DNA from: JACCYQ01 sp036675565
GTDB taxonomy: Bacteria > Bacteroidota > Bacteroidia > Chitinophagales > Chitinophagaceae
Direction: 5' to 3'
Assembly: GCA_036675565.1 (NCBI GenBank)
Contig: JAKFER010000047.1
Span: 1 to 64,000 of the forward strand
DNA length: 64,000 nt
The notes beneath the pieces are model-generated. The model did no database searches and had not been told where the DNA came from. It was given only the letters and a program-made list of their open reading frames with translations. This document shows, in pieces, positions 53,152 to 62,685 of this stretch (position 1 is its first letter; every line of letters starts with the position of its first letter). Position numbers and translations under genes: made by a program.

Positions 53152-54612
53152 ATGCAATGGAATAAAAAATATTTACTATTAGCTGTAATAAGTTTGGTCT
53201 CGCCCTTTTTAAACGCCCAGCAAGTAAAATCATTTAATGGGATGGGCGATGGCCAGGAATTTATTGTTCCTCCAACCACTATAGATTCTACTCCTTTTGC
53301 CCCTTTTATTGTTCGCGATATTATTATTACAGGTAACAAAAGAACCAAGGAACAAATCATATTAAGGGAAGTGCCTTTTAAAAAAGGGGATTATTACCAA
53401 CTGCAAGGTTTGGTTGAAAAATTTGAAGATGCCCGCCGTCAATTAATGAACACCTCCCTTTTTCATGAAGTTATTGTTGCATTAAAAAGTTTTGAAGGTT
53501 ATAATGTAGATATCCTCATTACTGTAAAAGAACGCTGGTATATTTTCCCCATACCTTATTTCAATATTGTGTCCCGTAATTTCAATGAATGGGTAAATGA
53601 ACATGGCGCCAGTTTAAACAGGGTAAATTATGGTTTGAAGCTTACTCATAATAATGCTACCGGGCGAATGGACAAGCTGAAATTTTCTATTACCAACGGT
53701 TATACCAGGCAACTTGGTCTTACATATCAGCGCCCCTATTTTGAAAAATCAATGAAATGGGGCTTTAATGTCGGTCTCAATGCGGGAAAAAACAGGGATA
53801 TCAGCTATAATACCATCAATAATAAGGCAGCTATATTAGATAGTTCTGAAGATTACGTTCATTCCTTTTTTAGGGCTAATGCGGAGGTTACTTATCGCCG
53901 CGCAATAAAAACGGTGCACCGGTTTGGATTCGCATATACACATGAAAGTGTCGGCGATACGGTTGTAAACTTAAATCCATCCTTTTATAATGATGGTAAA
54001 TCCAATATCAGTTTTCCGGAATTATATTATTCCATGAGTTATTTTAACCAGGATTATAATCCTTATCCTTTACAGGGGTATGCTGCGGAATTTACACTGT
54101 CAAAGAAAGGGTTTAATAAAGAAGTCAACATGTGGCAGGTTACAGCAAAGGGCTCTGGTACATGGCCTATAAATACAAAAATGTATTTTAATGCCCGGGC
54201 TGTAGGTTCCATAAAATTACCTTTTAAACAACCTTTTTATAATCAACGTTTCCTGGGGTATAGCGATATGGAAATGCAGGGTTATGAAATGTATATCGTT
54301 GACGGTGTAGCTGGTGGTTATGTCAAAGCTACTTTGGGCAGGGAGTTATTTAACTTCAACATTAATTTACCTCCAATAAAGTATACTAAACTGACCCGGA
54401 TCCCTTTTCGCATCTATGGAAAAATCTATGGCAATGCGGGTTATGTGCACAATCCCTATCCCAATGGTAATACCTTAAATAATAAAACGCTTTTCTCAGG
54501 TGGTTTTGGTGTAGATATAATTACGGTTTATGATTTTGTGATTAAGCTCGAATACAGTTTTAATCCTTTAGGTCAAAACGGATTATATTTACATAGAAAG
54601 AATCAATTCTGA
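53152..54612 (+). CDS. BamA/TamA-like outer-membrane protein (POTRA plus short barrel)
   Basis: 486 residues. Signal peptide in MQWNKKYLLLAVISLVSPFLNAQ. A POTRA-like domain at ~45-120: FIVRDIIITGNKRTKEQIILREVPFKKGDYY then KFEDARRQLMNTSLFHEVIVALKSFEGYNVDILITVKERWYI. The rest is a beta barrel in Tyr/Asn-rich strands ending LHRKNQF with a C-terminal Phe. It has one POTRA and is much shorter than BamA (encoded at 57.4 kb), so a TamA-like or dedicated insertase role is likelier. Upstream GTG and TTG are possible starts. The TGA overlaps the nadK ATG (TGATG). Confidence 0.83.
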   Translation: MQWNKKYLLLAVISLVSPFLNAQQVKSFNGMGDGQEFIVPPTTIDSTPFAPFIVRDIIITGNKRTKEQIILREVPFKKGDYYQLQGLVEKFEDARRQLMNTSLFHEVIVALKSFEGYNVDILITVKERWYIFPIPYFNIVSRNFNEWVNEHGASLNRVNYGLKLTHNNATGRMDKLKFSITNGYTRQLGLTYQRPYFEKSMKWGFNVGLNAGKNRDISYNTINNKAAILDSSEDYVHSFFRANAEVTYRRAIKTVHRFGFAYTHESVGDTVVNLNPSFYNDGKSNISFPELYYSMSYFNQDYNPYPLQGYAAEFTLSKKGFNKEVNMWQVTAKGSGTWPINTKMYFNARAVGSIKLPFKQPFYNQRFLGYSDMEMQGYEMYIVDGVAGGYVKATLGRELFNFNINLPPIKYTKLTRIPFRIYGKIYGNAGYVHNPYPNGNTLNNKTLFSGGFGVDIITVYDFVIKLEYSFNPLGQNGLYLHRKNQF

Positions 54613-55490
54613 TGAAGGTAGCTATTTACAGCAGGGTTTTGGAAGATTCCCAGCAGAAGGATTTACAACTGTTTTTTGATGAACTGGAAAAGCTCCGGAT
54701 AGAACCGATGATCTTTATCGATTATTACGAAGAGATAAAAGACCAGGTTAAACTGCCAGAAAATACCTCCACTTTTTTTTTATCTGAAGATCTTACGGAT
54801 GCTATAGATTTTATCATCAGCCTGGGTGGTGATGGAACTTTACTGGATACAGTTACGCTGGTAAGAAATAAAAATATCCCGGTTATGGGTATCAATTTCG
54901 GGCGGCTGGGTTTTTTGGCCAGTATTGGCCGTGATGAAATGGAAATCGCTGTAAATGCATTGATGAAAAGGACCATGGTGATCGATAAAAGAGTGATGAT
55001 CCACCTGGATTCCAACATTCCTTTGTTTGGCCATGTTCCTTATGGTTTAAATGAATTTGCGATACATAAAAGGGATACGGCCCCTATGATCAAAATACAT
55101 ACTTATTTAAATGGGGAATTCTTAAATACCTATTGGGCCGATGGACTGATTGTGGCCACTCCAACAGGATCGACAGGCTATTCATTAAGTTGTAATGGGC
55201 CCGTTGTTTTCCCTGAAAGTGGGAGTTTCGTAATTACACCTGTTGCACCTCATAACCTGAACGTAAGGCCAATCGTGGTACCGGATGATAATATCATTTC
55301 TTTCGAAGTGGAAAGCCGTTCTGATTTTATTATTTGTGCTCTTGACTCCCGGCGGGAGATCATCAATAAAAATGTACAATTGGCAGTACGTAAAGAATCA
55401 TTTATGTTTAACCTGGTTAGGTTAAACGAGATCAATTTCCTGCAAACCTTAAGAACAAAACTTACCTGGGGTTTTGATAAAAGGAACTAA
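54612..55490 (+). CDS. nadK: NAD kinase
   Basis: 292 residues. Makes NADP from NAD and ATP. Motifs: FIISLGGDGTLLDTV (GGDGT, ~65-79), GINFGRLGFLAS, NEFAIHKRDTAPM, and the Gly-rich VATPTGSTGYSLSCNGPVVFPE (~180). Start codon shares its A with the stop of the preceding gene, indicating translational coupling to the BamA/TamA-like gene. Confidence 0.96.
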   Translation: MKVAIYSRVLEDSQQKDLQLFFDELEKLRIEPMIFIDYYEEIKDQVKLPENTSTFFLSEDLTDAIDFIISLGGDGTLLDTVTLVRNKNIPVMGINFGRLGFLASIGRDEMEIAVNALMKRTMVIDKRVMIHLDSNIPLFGHVPYGLNEFAIHKRDTAPMIKIHTYLNGEFLNTYWADGLIVATPTGSTGYSLSCNGPVVFPESGSFVITPVAPHNLNVRPIVVPDDNIISFEVESRSDFIICALDSRREIINKNVQLAVRKESFMFNLVRLNEINFLQTLRTKLTWGFDKRN

Positions 55491-55557
55491 GTTGTTCATT
55501 CATAAAAGAAAATTCGCTTTATTTCGTTGTAAGAAGGTGAAATATTAATTTGCAAGT

Positions 55558-56403
55558 ATGATCAGGAAACTAATTATTGCGGTAGCGTTTATAATCCCCG
55601 GTTTTTTAATGGCTCAAAACGCTGTAGTCCAGGAGGGTGAATTTGGTATTGGTATAGGCGCTGCGCATTATTTTGGAGACCTGAATACCCGGGCAAAATT
55701 AAATCGACCCAAGCCCGCAGCTACACTTTTCTTTCGCAAAAACTTTGGCAACTATGTTGCACTCCGCGTAGCAGGCAGTTATGCGCAATTGGGATATTCT
55801 GATGTATATAATACGCATAATGAAACCATGTTAAGCCGCAACTTAAGTTTCAATACCAACGTATGGGAACTGGCTTTACAAGGGGATTTTAATTTTTATC
55901 GTTTTTTGCCTGGTGACCCTGGACTGAATTTTACTCCCTATGTCACTTTTGGCGCCGGCATTTTTAATTACGATCCTTATGCTTATTTAGCAGATGAAAA
56001 ATATTTTTTACGTCCACTGGGTACCGAAGGGCAGGGAAGCCCTTTATACCCTGATCGTAAACAATACAGTGCCATGGCCATTTCTGTTCCATTAGGTGTA
56101 GGTGTAAAGTATTCCTTCAATGAGCGATTGAATATTGGTTTTGAAGTTCTGCACCGTTTTACCAATACAGACTACCTGGATGATGTTAGCCTTACCTATG
56201 TTGAACCTGCCGTTTTCCCTTCTTTGCCTGATGGGAGTCGTTCACCAGCAGCACTTTTGGCGGATCGTTCTTACGAAGTAGGTGATCCTATTGGAATTAA
56301 AGGCCGCCAAAGAGGTAACAGCCGGCAGAAAGACCAGTTTGTCACGGCTATATTTTATATTTCAATGAATCTCCAATCTTATAAATGTCCGCCTACACAG
56401 TAG
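55558..56403 (+). CDS. DUF6089 outer-membrane beta-barrel protein, PorG-like
   Basis: 281 residues. Signal peptide at 1-19 (LIIAVAFIIPGFLMAQ). The mature protein starts EGEFGIGIGAAHYFGDLNTRAKLNRPKPAATLFFRKNFGNYVALR, typical of DUF6089/PorG, an outer-membrane partner of the T9SS PorK/PorN ring. Strand pattern with Gly/Tyr/Phe fits a small barrel. Position between nadK and uppS matches the conserved neighbourhood. Assignment to T9SS is by family and context. Confidence 0.85.
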   Translation: MIRKLIIAVAFIIPGFLMAQNAVVQEGEFGIGIGAAHYFGDLNTRAKLNRPKPAATLFFRKNFGNYVALRVAGSYAQLGYSDVYNTHNETMLSRNLSFNTNVWELALQGDFNFYRFLPGDPGLNFTPYVTFGAGIFNYDPYAYLADEKYFLRPLGTEGQGSPLYPDRKQYSAMAISVPLGVGVKYSFNERLNIGFEVLHRFTNTDYLDDVSLTYVEPAVFPSLPDGSRSPAALLADRSYEVGDPIGIKGRQRGNSRQKDQFVTAIFYISMNLQSYKCPPTQ

Positions 56404-56450
56404 TATAAAGGGCTTTTTAACGGTTTCCAAAATCATTCTAAATCCTTTAC

Positions 56451-56478
56451 TTGCTTGATAGCAGAATGCTTACCTTTG
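56451..56478 (+). promoter_or_regulatory. Putative promoter of uppS
   Basis: TTG at 56451-56453 and TACCTTTG at 56471-56478 with 17 bases between; a second TTG at 56455. The ATG is 22 bases downstream. Confidence 0.55.
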
Positions 56479-56500
56479 TGCCCCTCAAAAAAAAGGGCAA

Positions 56501-57256
56501 ATGCCTCCATTATTAGATCAGATCGATAAAAACAGGTTACCCAGGCATATTGCCATCATCATGGATGGTAATGGACGCTGGGCAAAAGAACAGGGACAGG
56601 ACCGGCTTTTTGGACATTACCAGGGAGTGGAAAGTGTTCGCAATATCGTTGAAGGCTGTGGCGAATTAGGCATAGAATACCTCACTTTATATGCATTCAG
56701 CACAGAAAACTGGGATCGGCCGGAGTATGAAGTTGTTGGGTTAATGGAGCTGCTGGTGAACACAATTCGCAAAGAAGTTAATGAATTAACCAAGAATAAT
56801 ATTAAGCTGCATGTAATTGGCGATATGAATATGTTGCCTCAATATGCATTACAGGAATTGAATGAGGCGCTTGAAATGACGGCTAACAACACCGGGATGC
56901 ACCTGGTGATGGCTTTAAGTTATAGTGGCAGATGGGAATTGCTCAATGCGGTAAAAAATATTGCACACCAGGTTAAAATTGGCAAGTTGAATGTGGAAGA
57001 TATTGACCAGGATACTTTGCAAAAGTTTCTTAGTACAAGCGGTTTACCCGATCCGGAGTTGATGATAAGAACAAGTGGAGAGTTCAGGATCAGTAATTTT
57101 TTATTGTACCAGTTGGCTTATGCCGAATTGTACTTTACAAATGTGAGATGGCCAGACTTCAGGAAAGAAAACCTGTACGAAGCTATCCTTGATTTTCAAA
57201 ACAGGGAAAGAAGATTTGGCAAAACAAGTGATCAGTTAAAGGTGAACGAAGATTAG
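56501..57256 (+). CDS. uppS: Isoprenyl (undecaprenyl) diphosphate synthase
   Basis: 251 residues. Cis-prenyltransferase that makes the C55 carrier lipid for peptidoglycan and O-antigen synthesis. HIAIIMDGNGRWAKEQG (~17-33) holds the catalytic Asp; LYAFSTENWDRP, LMIRTSGEFRISNFLLYQLAYAELYF (~190-215) and the final FGKTSDQ are conserved. Complete. Sits upstream of bamA with ~197 bp between and no recognisable terminator. Confidence 0.96.
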   Translation: MPPLLDQIDKNRLPRHIAIIMDGNGRWAKEQGQDRLFGHYQGVESVRNIVEGCGELGIEYLTLYAFSTENWDRPEYEVVGLMELLVNTIRKEVNELTKNNIKLHVIGDMNMLPQYALQELNEALEMTANNTGMHLVMALSYSGRWELLNAVKNIAHQVKIGKLNVEDIDQDTLQKFLSTSGLPDPELMIRTSGEFRISNFLLYQLAYAELYFTNVRWPDFRKENLYEAILDFQNRERRFGKTSDQLKVNED

Positions 57257-57453
57257 ATTTTAAAAAAGTCATTCTTCTTTAAAAAATCTTATCACCGCAA
57301 ATGGTTCATTCATGCGGTTAAATATGGATTTCTTTAACAAAACGCTTTCATTATTTCCCGTTAATTTGCTGCCTTAAGAGTAATCCAAACCGGTCTCTTA
57401 ATGCAGGATAAACAACTAATTGCATCATTTTTCAGACAGATTGAACAACACTT

Positions 57454-60171
57454 ATGTTACGATTTTTATTACGGTTCAGTGCATTACTGGTCTTAGCAAC
57501 TTTTTCTGTTTCTTCTTTACATGCCCAGGAGCCGGTTTCTGTTGATCCTGCATTATTAGCCCTCGAAAATGCCCGTGTTCCCAGGGAATATACCATAGCC
57601 GGCATCCAGGTTACCGGGACTACTTATGATACGGCTATTGTAAAATCAATTTCAGGGTTACAGGTTGGCGATAAGATCAATATTCCTGGTGGCGACCAGT
57701 TTTCCAAAGCCATCGTTAATTTATGGCGACAGCGTTTATTTTCAAATGTTCAGATATATATCACACGGCTTGAAGAAGATCGTATATGGATCGAAATCAG
57801 CGTACAGGAAAGACCAAGGCTTGCCAATTTCAAATTTGTTGGTATTAAGAAATCCGAACAGGATGAGATTACCGGTAAGATCGGATTGGTAAAATCAACC
57901 ATCATTACAGAAAATACCAGGCGCACTGCTCTGGAAACCATTCAGAAATATTATAACGAAAAAGGTTTTCAGAATGTGTCGGTTCGCATACAGGAAACGC
58001 CTGAACCTGCATTGGTCAATTCCATTTCACTTACATTTTTTATTGATAAAGGAAACAAAGTAAGGATCAATGATCTCAACTTTTTTGGTAATGAAACAGT
58101 ACCCGATCTGAAGTTGAAAAAACAAATGAAGGGTACCAAAGAAATGACCAGGATCACTTTGCGTCCTTCAGATTATAACAGCCCATATGGTATTAATGAA
58201 TCAACCACGTTCGAAGAATATATGAATGATTATGGTTTTCTTTCATTCACCAAAACAAGGAGTTTCATTGATCCCTATTTCCGTTTTAAACTTTTCAGCT
58301 CCGCTAAATTCGACGAAAAGAAATACGACGAGGATAAACAATCACTGCTCACTTACTATAATTCATTAGGCTATAGAGATGCAGTTATCGTTTCGGATAC
58401 GCAGTATTATGTTGGCTCTGGTAATATGAATGTGGATATTAAAGTGGATGAAGGACGTAAATATTATTTCGGTGATATTGCATGGAGAGGTAATACCAAA
58501 TATCCTGACTCTGTACTGACTGCAGTACTGGGCATTCAAAAAGGCGATACTTACAATGTAGAAACACTTAATCGCCGGATTGGTAAGCAATTATCGGCTG
58601 ATGGCGGTGCAGATATCAGTGCATTGTATATGGATGATGGTTACCTGTTTTTCCAAATTACACCTGTTGAAACAGCAGTTTACAATGATACCATTGATTT
58701 TGAAATTCGCATTGTAGAAGGTCCGCAGGCAACGATTGGCCAGGTGAATATTATCGGGAATGATAAGACCAAGGATTACGTGATCCGCCGTGAGTTAAGA
58801 ACCGTGCCCGGTGAAAAATTCAGTCGTTCAGATATTATCCGTAGCCAGCGGGAATTAGCCAACCTCCAATATTTTAACCAGGAAACCATTGATCCCGGTG
58901 TTGTACCAAATCCTGAAAATGGAACAGTTGACATCAACTGGAAGCTGGAAGAGAAATCTTCTGATCAATTGGAAATGTCTGCAGGTTGGGGTGGTGGTGT
59001 TGGTTTAACCGGAACACTCGGTGTAACGTTCAACAACTTTTCTATCCGCAACATTACAAAACGTTCCAGCTGGGATCCGTTACCAACAGGTGATGGACAA
59101 AAACTGAGCCTGCGTATTCAATCTAACGGTAAGGCATACCAGTCATATAGTTTTGCATTTACCGAGCCCTGGTTAGGTGGTAAAAAAAGAAATTCATTTA
59201 CCATTAATGTAAATAAAAGTGTTTTCCGCAATGGATATTATAACCCCATTAATGGAAAGTACGAATTCAGTGATACCACCTTGTTAAAAACATTCGGTGC
59301 GGGTATTTCATTGGGTAAGCAATTAAAGTGGCCGGATGATTATTTCAGCTTGGTTTACTCACTTAATTTCACCCAATATCAATTACGCAACTATGCAATT
59401 TTCGCAGGTCTTAGTAATGGTACTTCCACCAACATCAGTTTGAAACTGGCCTTGCAAAGATCTTCTGTGTTTAACCCGATTTTCCCTACCAGTGGAAGCA
59501 GTTTTGTAGGAAGTGTTCAATTGACGCCGCCATATTCATTACTGAATCCTGATTTGGTTAATGATATCAACCCATATAAAAAACCGGAATACCATAAATG
59601 GCGTTTCAATGCAGAATGGTATGTGCCGATTGGTAAGGCAGGCGGAGAAGATAAAACCCGTCAACTGGTATTAAAACTGGCTGCTAAATATGGTTTCATG
59701 GGCCGGTATAATCGTGATCTGGATTTTTCACCATTTGAAAGATTCCAGGTAGGTGATGCAGGTCTTACAAATAATTTCGGCTTATTAGGTTACGATATCA
59801 TTGCTCACAGGGGTTACCCGGTTTACGAAACATCGAATCCGGCAGTGAATCCTGATCAGCAAAATGCGCAGAACTTGTTCACCATTTTTAATAAATACCA
59901 GATGGAATTACGTTACCCTGTGGTAACAAATCCTGGTAGCACCATATATGCCTTAACATTTTTTGAAGCTGCTAACGGATGGCACGATTTTAAACAATAC
60001 AACCCTTTCCGTTTACGCAGAAGTGCCGGTGTGGGTATGCGTTTCTTCCTGCCAATGTTTGTTCTGCTGGGCTTCGATTATGGTATTGGCTTCGACAGGA
60101 TACAACCAGGTGCGGGTGGACTTAAAAATGCTTCACGCTTTACATTTATGTTAGGTTACGAACCAGAATAA
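57454..60171 (+). CDS. bamA: Outer membrane protein assembly factor BamA
   Basis: 905 residues. Signal peptide (1-24, ending SLHAQ), then consecutive POTRA domains over ~45-500 (segments such as YTIAGIQVTGTTYDTAIVKSISGLQVGDKI, VRINDLNFFGNETVPDLKLKKQM, YYFGDIAWRGNTKYPDSVL, ATIGQVNIIGNDKTKDYVIRRELRT), followed by the barrel starting SSDQLEMSAGWGGGVGLTGTLGVTFNNFS. RFTFMLGYEPE closes the barrel. Inserts beta-barrel proteins into the outer membrane. Longer than E. coli BamA (810), as usual for the phylum. Confidence 0.96.
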   Translation: MLRFLLRFSALLVLATFSVSSLHAQEPVSVDPALLALENARVPREYTIAGIQVTGTTYDTAIVKSISGLQVGDKINIPGGDQFSKAIVNLWRQRLFSNVQIYITRLEEDRIWIEISVQERPRLANFKFVGIKKSEQDEITGKIGLVKSTIITENTRRTALETIQKYYNEKGFQNVSVRIQETPEPALVNSISLTFFIDKGNKVRINDLNFFGNETVPDLKLKKQMKGTKEMTRITLRPSDYNSPYGINESTTFEEYMNDYGFLSFTKTRSFIDPYFRFKLFSSAKFDEKKYDEDKQSLLTYYNSLGYRDAVIVSDTQYYVGSGNMNVDIKVDEGRKYYFGDIAWRGNTKYPDSVLTAVLGIQKGDTYNVETLNRRIGKQLSADGGADISALYMDDGYLFFQITPVETAVYNDTIDFEIRIVEGPQATIGQVNIIGNDKTKDYVIRRELRTVPGEKFSRSDIIRSQRELANLQYFNQETIDPGVVPNPENGTVDINWKLEEKSSDQLEMSAGWGGGVGLTGTLGVTFNNFSIRNITKRSSWDPLPTGDGQKLSLRIQSNGKAYQSYSFAFTEPWLGGKKRNSFTINVNKSVFRNGYYNPINGKYEFSDTTLLKTFGAGISLGKQLKWPDDYFSLVYSLNFTQYQLRNYAIFAGLSNGTSTNISLKLALQRSSVFNPIFPTSGSSFVGSVQLTPPYSLLNPDLVNDINPYKKPEYHKWRFNAEWYVPIGKAGGEDKTRQLVLKLAAKYGFMGRYNRDLDFSPFERFQVGDAGLTNNFGLLGYDIIAHRGYPVYETSNPAVNPDQQNAQNLFTIFNKYQMELRYPVVTNPGSTIYALTFFEAANGWHDFKQYNPFRLRRSAGVGMRFFLPMFVLLGFDYGIGFDRIQPGAGGLKNASRFTFMLGYEPE

Positions 60172-60201
60172 ATTTAAAACCCGGTCTTAAAAATCATGAT
60201 T

Positions 60202-60729
60202 ATGAAAAAATCTTTGCTTGCTTTCTTTTTAATGCTTGGCTTGTTTTTAACAGGCTCCATTGAAGTAAATGCACAAAAATATGCTGTCATAGATACCAGG
60301 TATATTTTAGAAAAAATACCTGATTATGCCAATGCGCAAAAAGAACTTGATGGTATTGCGGCAAACTGGCAAAAAGAGATTGATGCAATGCAATCTGAGT
60401 TGGATAAAATGTATAAGGATTATGAAGCGGAGCAGGTCATGCTCAGTGAGGAACTGCGCAAAAAAAGAGAAGACCAGTTATTTGTAAAAGAAAAAACTTT
60501 ACGTGATCTGCAGCGCCAGCGCTTTGGATTTGAAGGCGATCTTTTCAAAAAAAGACAACAATTGATCAAACCTGTTCAGGATAAGGTTTTTAATGCCGTA
60601 CAAAAACTGGCTGTTCAAAGAGGCTATGAATTTATCCTGGATAAAAGTGAAGGAATTACTGTTATATTTGCCGACCCAAAACTGGACAAGAGTGAAGATG
60701 TTTTAAGAGAATTGGGTGTAAGAAACTAA
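60202..60729 (+). CDS. OmpH/Skp family periplasmic chaperone, first copy
   Basis: 175 residues. Signal peptide KKSLLAFFLMLGLFLTGSIEVNAQ, then KYAVIDTRYILEKIPDYANAQKELD and a long coiled coil (~45-130) with the repetitive K/E/R/Q pattern of Skp tentacles, ending in a short beta strand (YEFILDKSEGITVIFADPKLDKSEDVL). Holds unfolded outer-membrane proteins for BamA. An ATG two codons upstream is an alternative start. Directly behind bamA. Confidence 0.92.
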   Translation: MKKSLLAFFLMLGLFLTGSIEVNAQKYAVIDTRYILEKIPDYANAQKELDGIAANWQKEIDAMQSELDKMYKDYEAEQVMLSEELRKKREDQLFVKEKTLRDLQRQRFGFEGDLFKKRQQLIKPVQDKVFNAVQKLAVQRGYEFILDKSEGITVIFADPKLDKSEDVLRELGVRN

Positions 60730-60804
60730 TTTTTTGATATCCCGAAGCAACCATAAACCACTTAATTGTATCATACAAAAACAAAAATTACAAACATTCG
60801 CAAA

Positions 60805-61344
60805 ATGAAAAATTTCAAATTAGTAGCTATTGCATTCGCTTTACTTATTGCAGGTAATACTGCAATGGCTCAAAACAAAGTTGGTTATATCAGTTTAGAC
60901 AACATGGTTGCCATTATGCCTGAAACAGCAAAATTGGATAGTCTTTTACAGAAATACCAGACTGATTCTCTCCAACCTCGTTTTAATTACACGTTAATGG
61001 AGTTTCAGCGTAAAGACAGCCTGGTGAATGGTAAAGATTCATTGAAAACGCCAGCTTCTGTTCGTTCAAAAATGAGAGAAGAAATGCAACAGGATCTGTA
61101 TGAATTACAAAACTGGCAAACACTGGTTCAGCAAGCTACTGAGGCAAAACAAAATCAATTGTTGGCGCCTATTTACCAAAAAGTAGTTACTGCCATTCGT
61201 ACTGTTGCAAAAGAAAATAATTATGTGCATGTTTATAATAAAGAGGCATTATTGGTAGCGCCTGCTGGAGATGATCTTTTGCCACTTGTTGCAAAGAAGT
61301 TGAATGTTACAGTACCACCAGCATTAAAACCAGGAATCAATTAA
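60805..61344 (+). CDS. OmpH/Skp family periplasmic chaperone, second copy
   Basis: 179 residues from MKNFKLVAIAFALLIAGNTAMAQ, a clean signal peptide; the frame is open 13 codons further upstream without family similarity. Mature start NKVGYISLDNMVAIMPETAKLDSLLQKYQTDSL, a coiled-coil middle (~50-125), then NNYVHVYNKEALLVAPAGDDLLPLVAKKLNV. Diverged from the first copy, so probably not redundant. Followed by a strong terminator. Confidence 0.9.
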   Translation: MKNFKLVAIAFALLIAGNTAMAQNKVGYISLDNMVAIMPETAKLDSLLQKYQTDSLQPRFNYTLMEFQRKDSLVNGKDSLKTPASVRSKMREEMQQDLYELQNWQTLVQQATEAKQNQLLAPIYQKVVTAIRTVAKENNYVHVYNKEALLVAPAGDDLLPLVAKKLNVTVPPALKPGIN

Positions 61345-61365
61345 ATTCTATTGAATAATATTTAC

Positions 61366-61393
61366 TACCCCCGTTTTTCGGGGGTATTTTTTT
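61366..61393 (+). terminator. Rho-independent terminator after the ompH pair
   Basis: 8-bp perfect stem TACCCCCG/CGGGGGTA, T5 loop, seven following T. Ends the bamA-ompH-ompH unit. Confidence 0.92.
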
Positions 61394-61435
61394 GCATATA
61401 CATCAATACTCAACTGGCAGAGTTATTTTTGTTGA

Positions 61436-62266
61436 ATGAAGGCACAAAATCCCATTGGCGTTTTTGATTCAGGTTATGGTGGATTAACGGTTTTAAAAGA
61501 AGTGGTGAAGAAGTTGCCCGAATATGATTATTTATACCTGGGAGATAATGCTCGTGCACCTTATGGACCCAGGTCGTTTGATACGGTATACCGGTATACC
61601 TGGCAATGTGTTGAATGGTTTTTTAAGCAAGGTTGCCCTTTGGTTATATTGGCTTGTAATACGGCTTCCGCCAAAGCTTTAAGAACCATACAGCAAAAAG
61701 ATCTTCCCCAAAAATATCCGGGTAAAAGAGTTTTGGGAGTCATCAGGCCAACCACTGAATTAATCGGGAATTACAGCCATACCAAATCTGTTGGAATACT
61801 GGCCACCACCGGTACCGTCATTTCACAGTCCTATCCCATTGAAATTGCGCATCTTTTTCCGGAAGTTAAAGTTTACCAGGAAGCCTGTCCCATGTGGGTG
61901 CCGTTAGTAGAAAATAATGAACATGAAGGCGAGGGTGCAGAATATTTTATTAAAAAAAATATCGATAACCTGCTAAAGCAATCAGGCGAGATTGATACCA
62001 TATTACTCGCATGTACGCATTACCCGTTATTGAAAAATAAACTGGAAAAATTTATTCCTTCATCAATCAAAATATTAACCCAGGGAGAAATTGTTGCAGA
62101 AGGCACAAAGGATTATTTACACCGTCATCCTGAAATTGAAACAAAACTTTCCCGGAACGGTAAACGTGAGTTTTATACTACTGATTCAACGGAAGATTTT
62201 GATTCTCATGCCCGGATTTTTTATGGAGAAGAGATTGCCTCAAAACATGCAGACCTTGATGAATAA
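61436..62266 (+). CDS. murI: Glutamate racemase
   Basis: 276 residues. Supplies D-glutamate for peptidoglycan. IGVFDSGYGGLTVLKEV at the start, ILACNTASAKALR (first catalytic Cys, ~76) and LLACTHYPLLKNKL (second catalytic Cys with His, ~187) are intact. Separated from ompH by the terminator, so it likely has its own promoter in the 43 bases between. Confidence 0.96.
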   Translation: MKAQNPIGVFDSGYGGLTVLKEVVKKLPEYDYLYLGDNARAPYGPRSFDTVYRYTWQCVEWFFKQGCPLVILACNTASAKALRTIQQKDLPQKYPGKRVLGVIRPTTELIGNYSHTKSVGILATTGTVISQSYPIEIAHLFPEVKVYQEACPMWVPLVENNEHEGEGAEYFIKKNIDNLLKQSGEIDTILLACTHYPLLKNKLEKFIPSSIKILTQGEIVAEGTKDYLHRHPEIETKLSRNGKREFYTTDSTEDFDSHARIFYGEEIASKHADLDE

Positions 62267-62344
62267 AGGGTCTTAAACCAGTAATGCGTGATAAAAATTC
62301 TTAAAATTCCTTCTTCTCATGGCTGAAATTCAACCATCAACCCT

Positions 62345-62352
62345 TACCTTTG
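62345..62352 (+). promoter_or_regulatory. Putative -7 promoter element for rpmH
   Basis: TACCTTTG, exact consensus, 109 bases before the rpmH ATG; implies a leader of ~100 bases. Confidence 0.5.
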
Positions 62353-62460
62353 CCGTCCCTTTCACAACTCAGCGGATATGGTGATCTGTTTTGCATGTTG
62401 AATAAAAAGGATAACAGCTCGTAAGTGGCTGATTTTTAAACGGGTAGAAAATTAAAAATT

Positions 62461-62616
62461 ATGAAACGCACATTTCAACCGCATAACCGTCGTCGTAAAT
62501 CTGTTCATGGATTTCGTAAACGCATGCAAACTGCCAATGGTCGCAAAGTTTTAGCCAGCCGTCGTGCTAAGGGTCGTACAAAACTGACTGTTTCAGACGA
62601 AAGGAAATTAAAATAA
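62461..62616 (+). CDS. rpmH: 50S ribosomal protein L34
   Basis: 51 residues, very basic. MKRTFQPHNRRRKSVHGFRK is followed by RMQTANGRKVLASRRAKGR, matching L34 almost residue by residue; the C-terminus is slightly extended (TKLTVSDERKLK). Structural protein of the large subunit. The rpmH-rnpA-yidD order is the classical arrangement; dnaA is not in this window. Confidence 0.97.
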   Translation: MKRTFQPHNRRRKSVHGFRKRMQTANGRKVLASRRAKGRTKLTVSDERKLK

Positions 62617-62650
62617 AGAAAGGCCACCTGGCTTATCAAAATAAATTTAT

Positions 62651-62675
62651 TAGCCCCTTTTTGGGGCTATTTTTG
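62651..62675 (+). terminator. Terminator/attenuator between rpmH and rnpA
   Basis: TAGCCCC/GGGGCTA stem with T5 loop, followed by TTTTTG. The rnpA start is ten bases on, so partial read-through must supply rnpA unless it has another promoter. Confidence 0.85.
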
Positions 62676-62685
62676 TTTTAATTAA

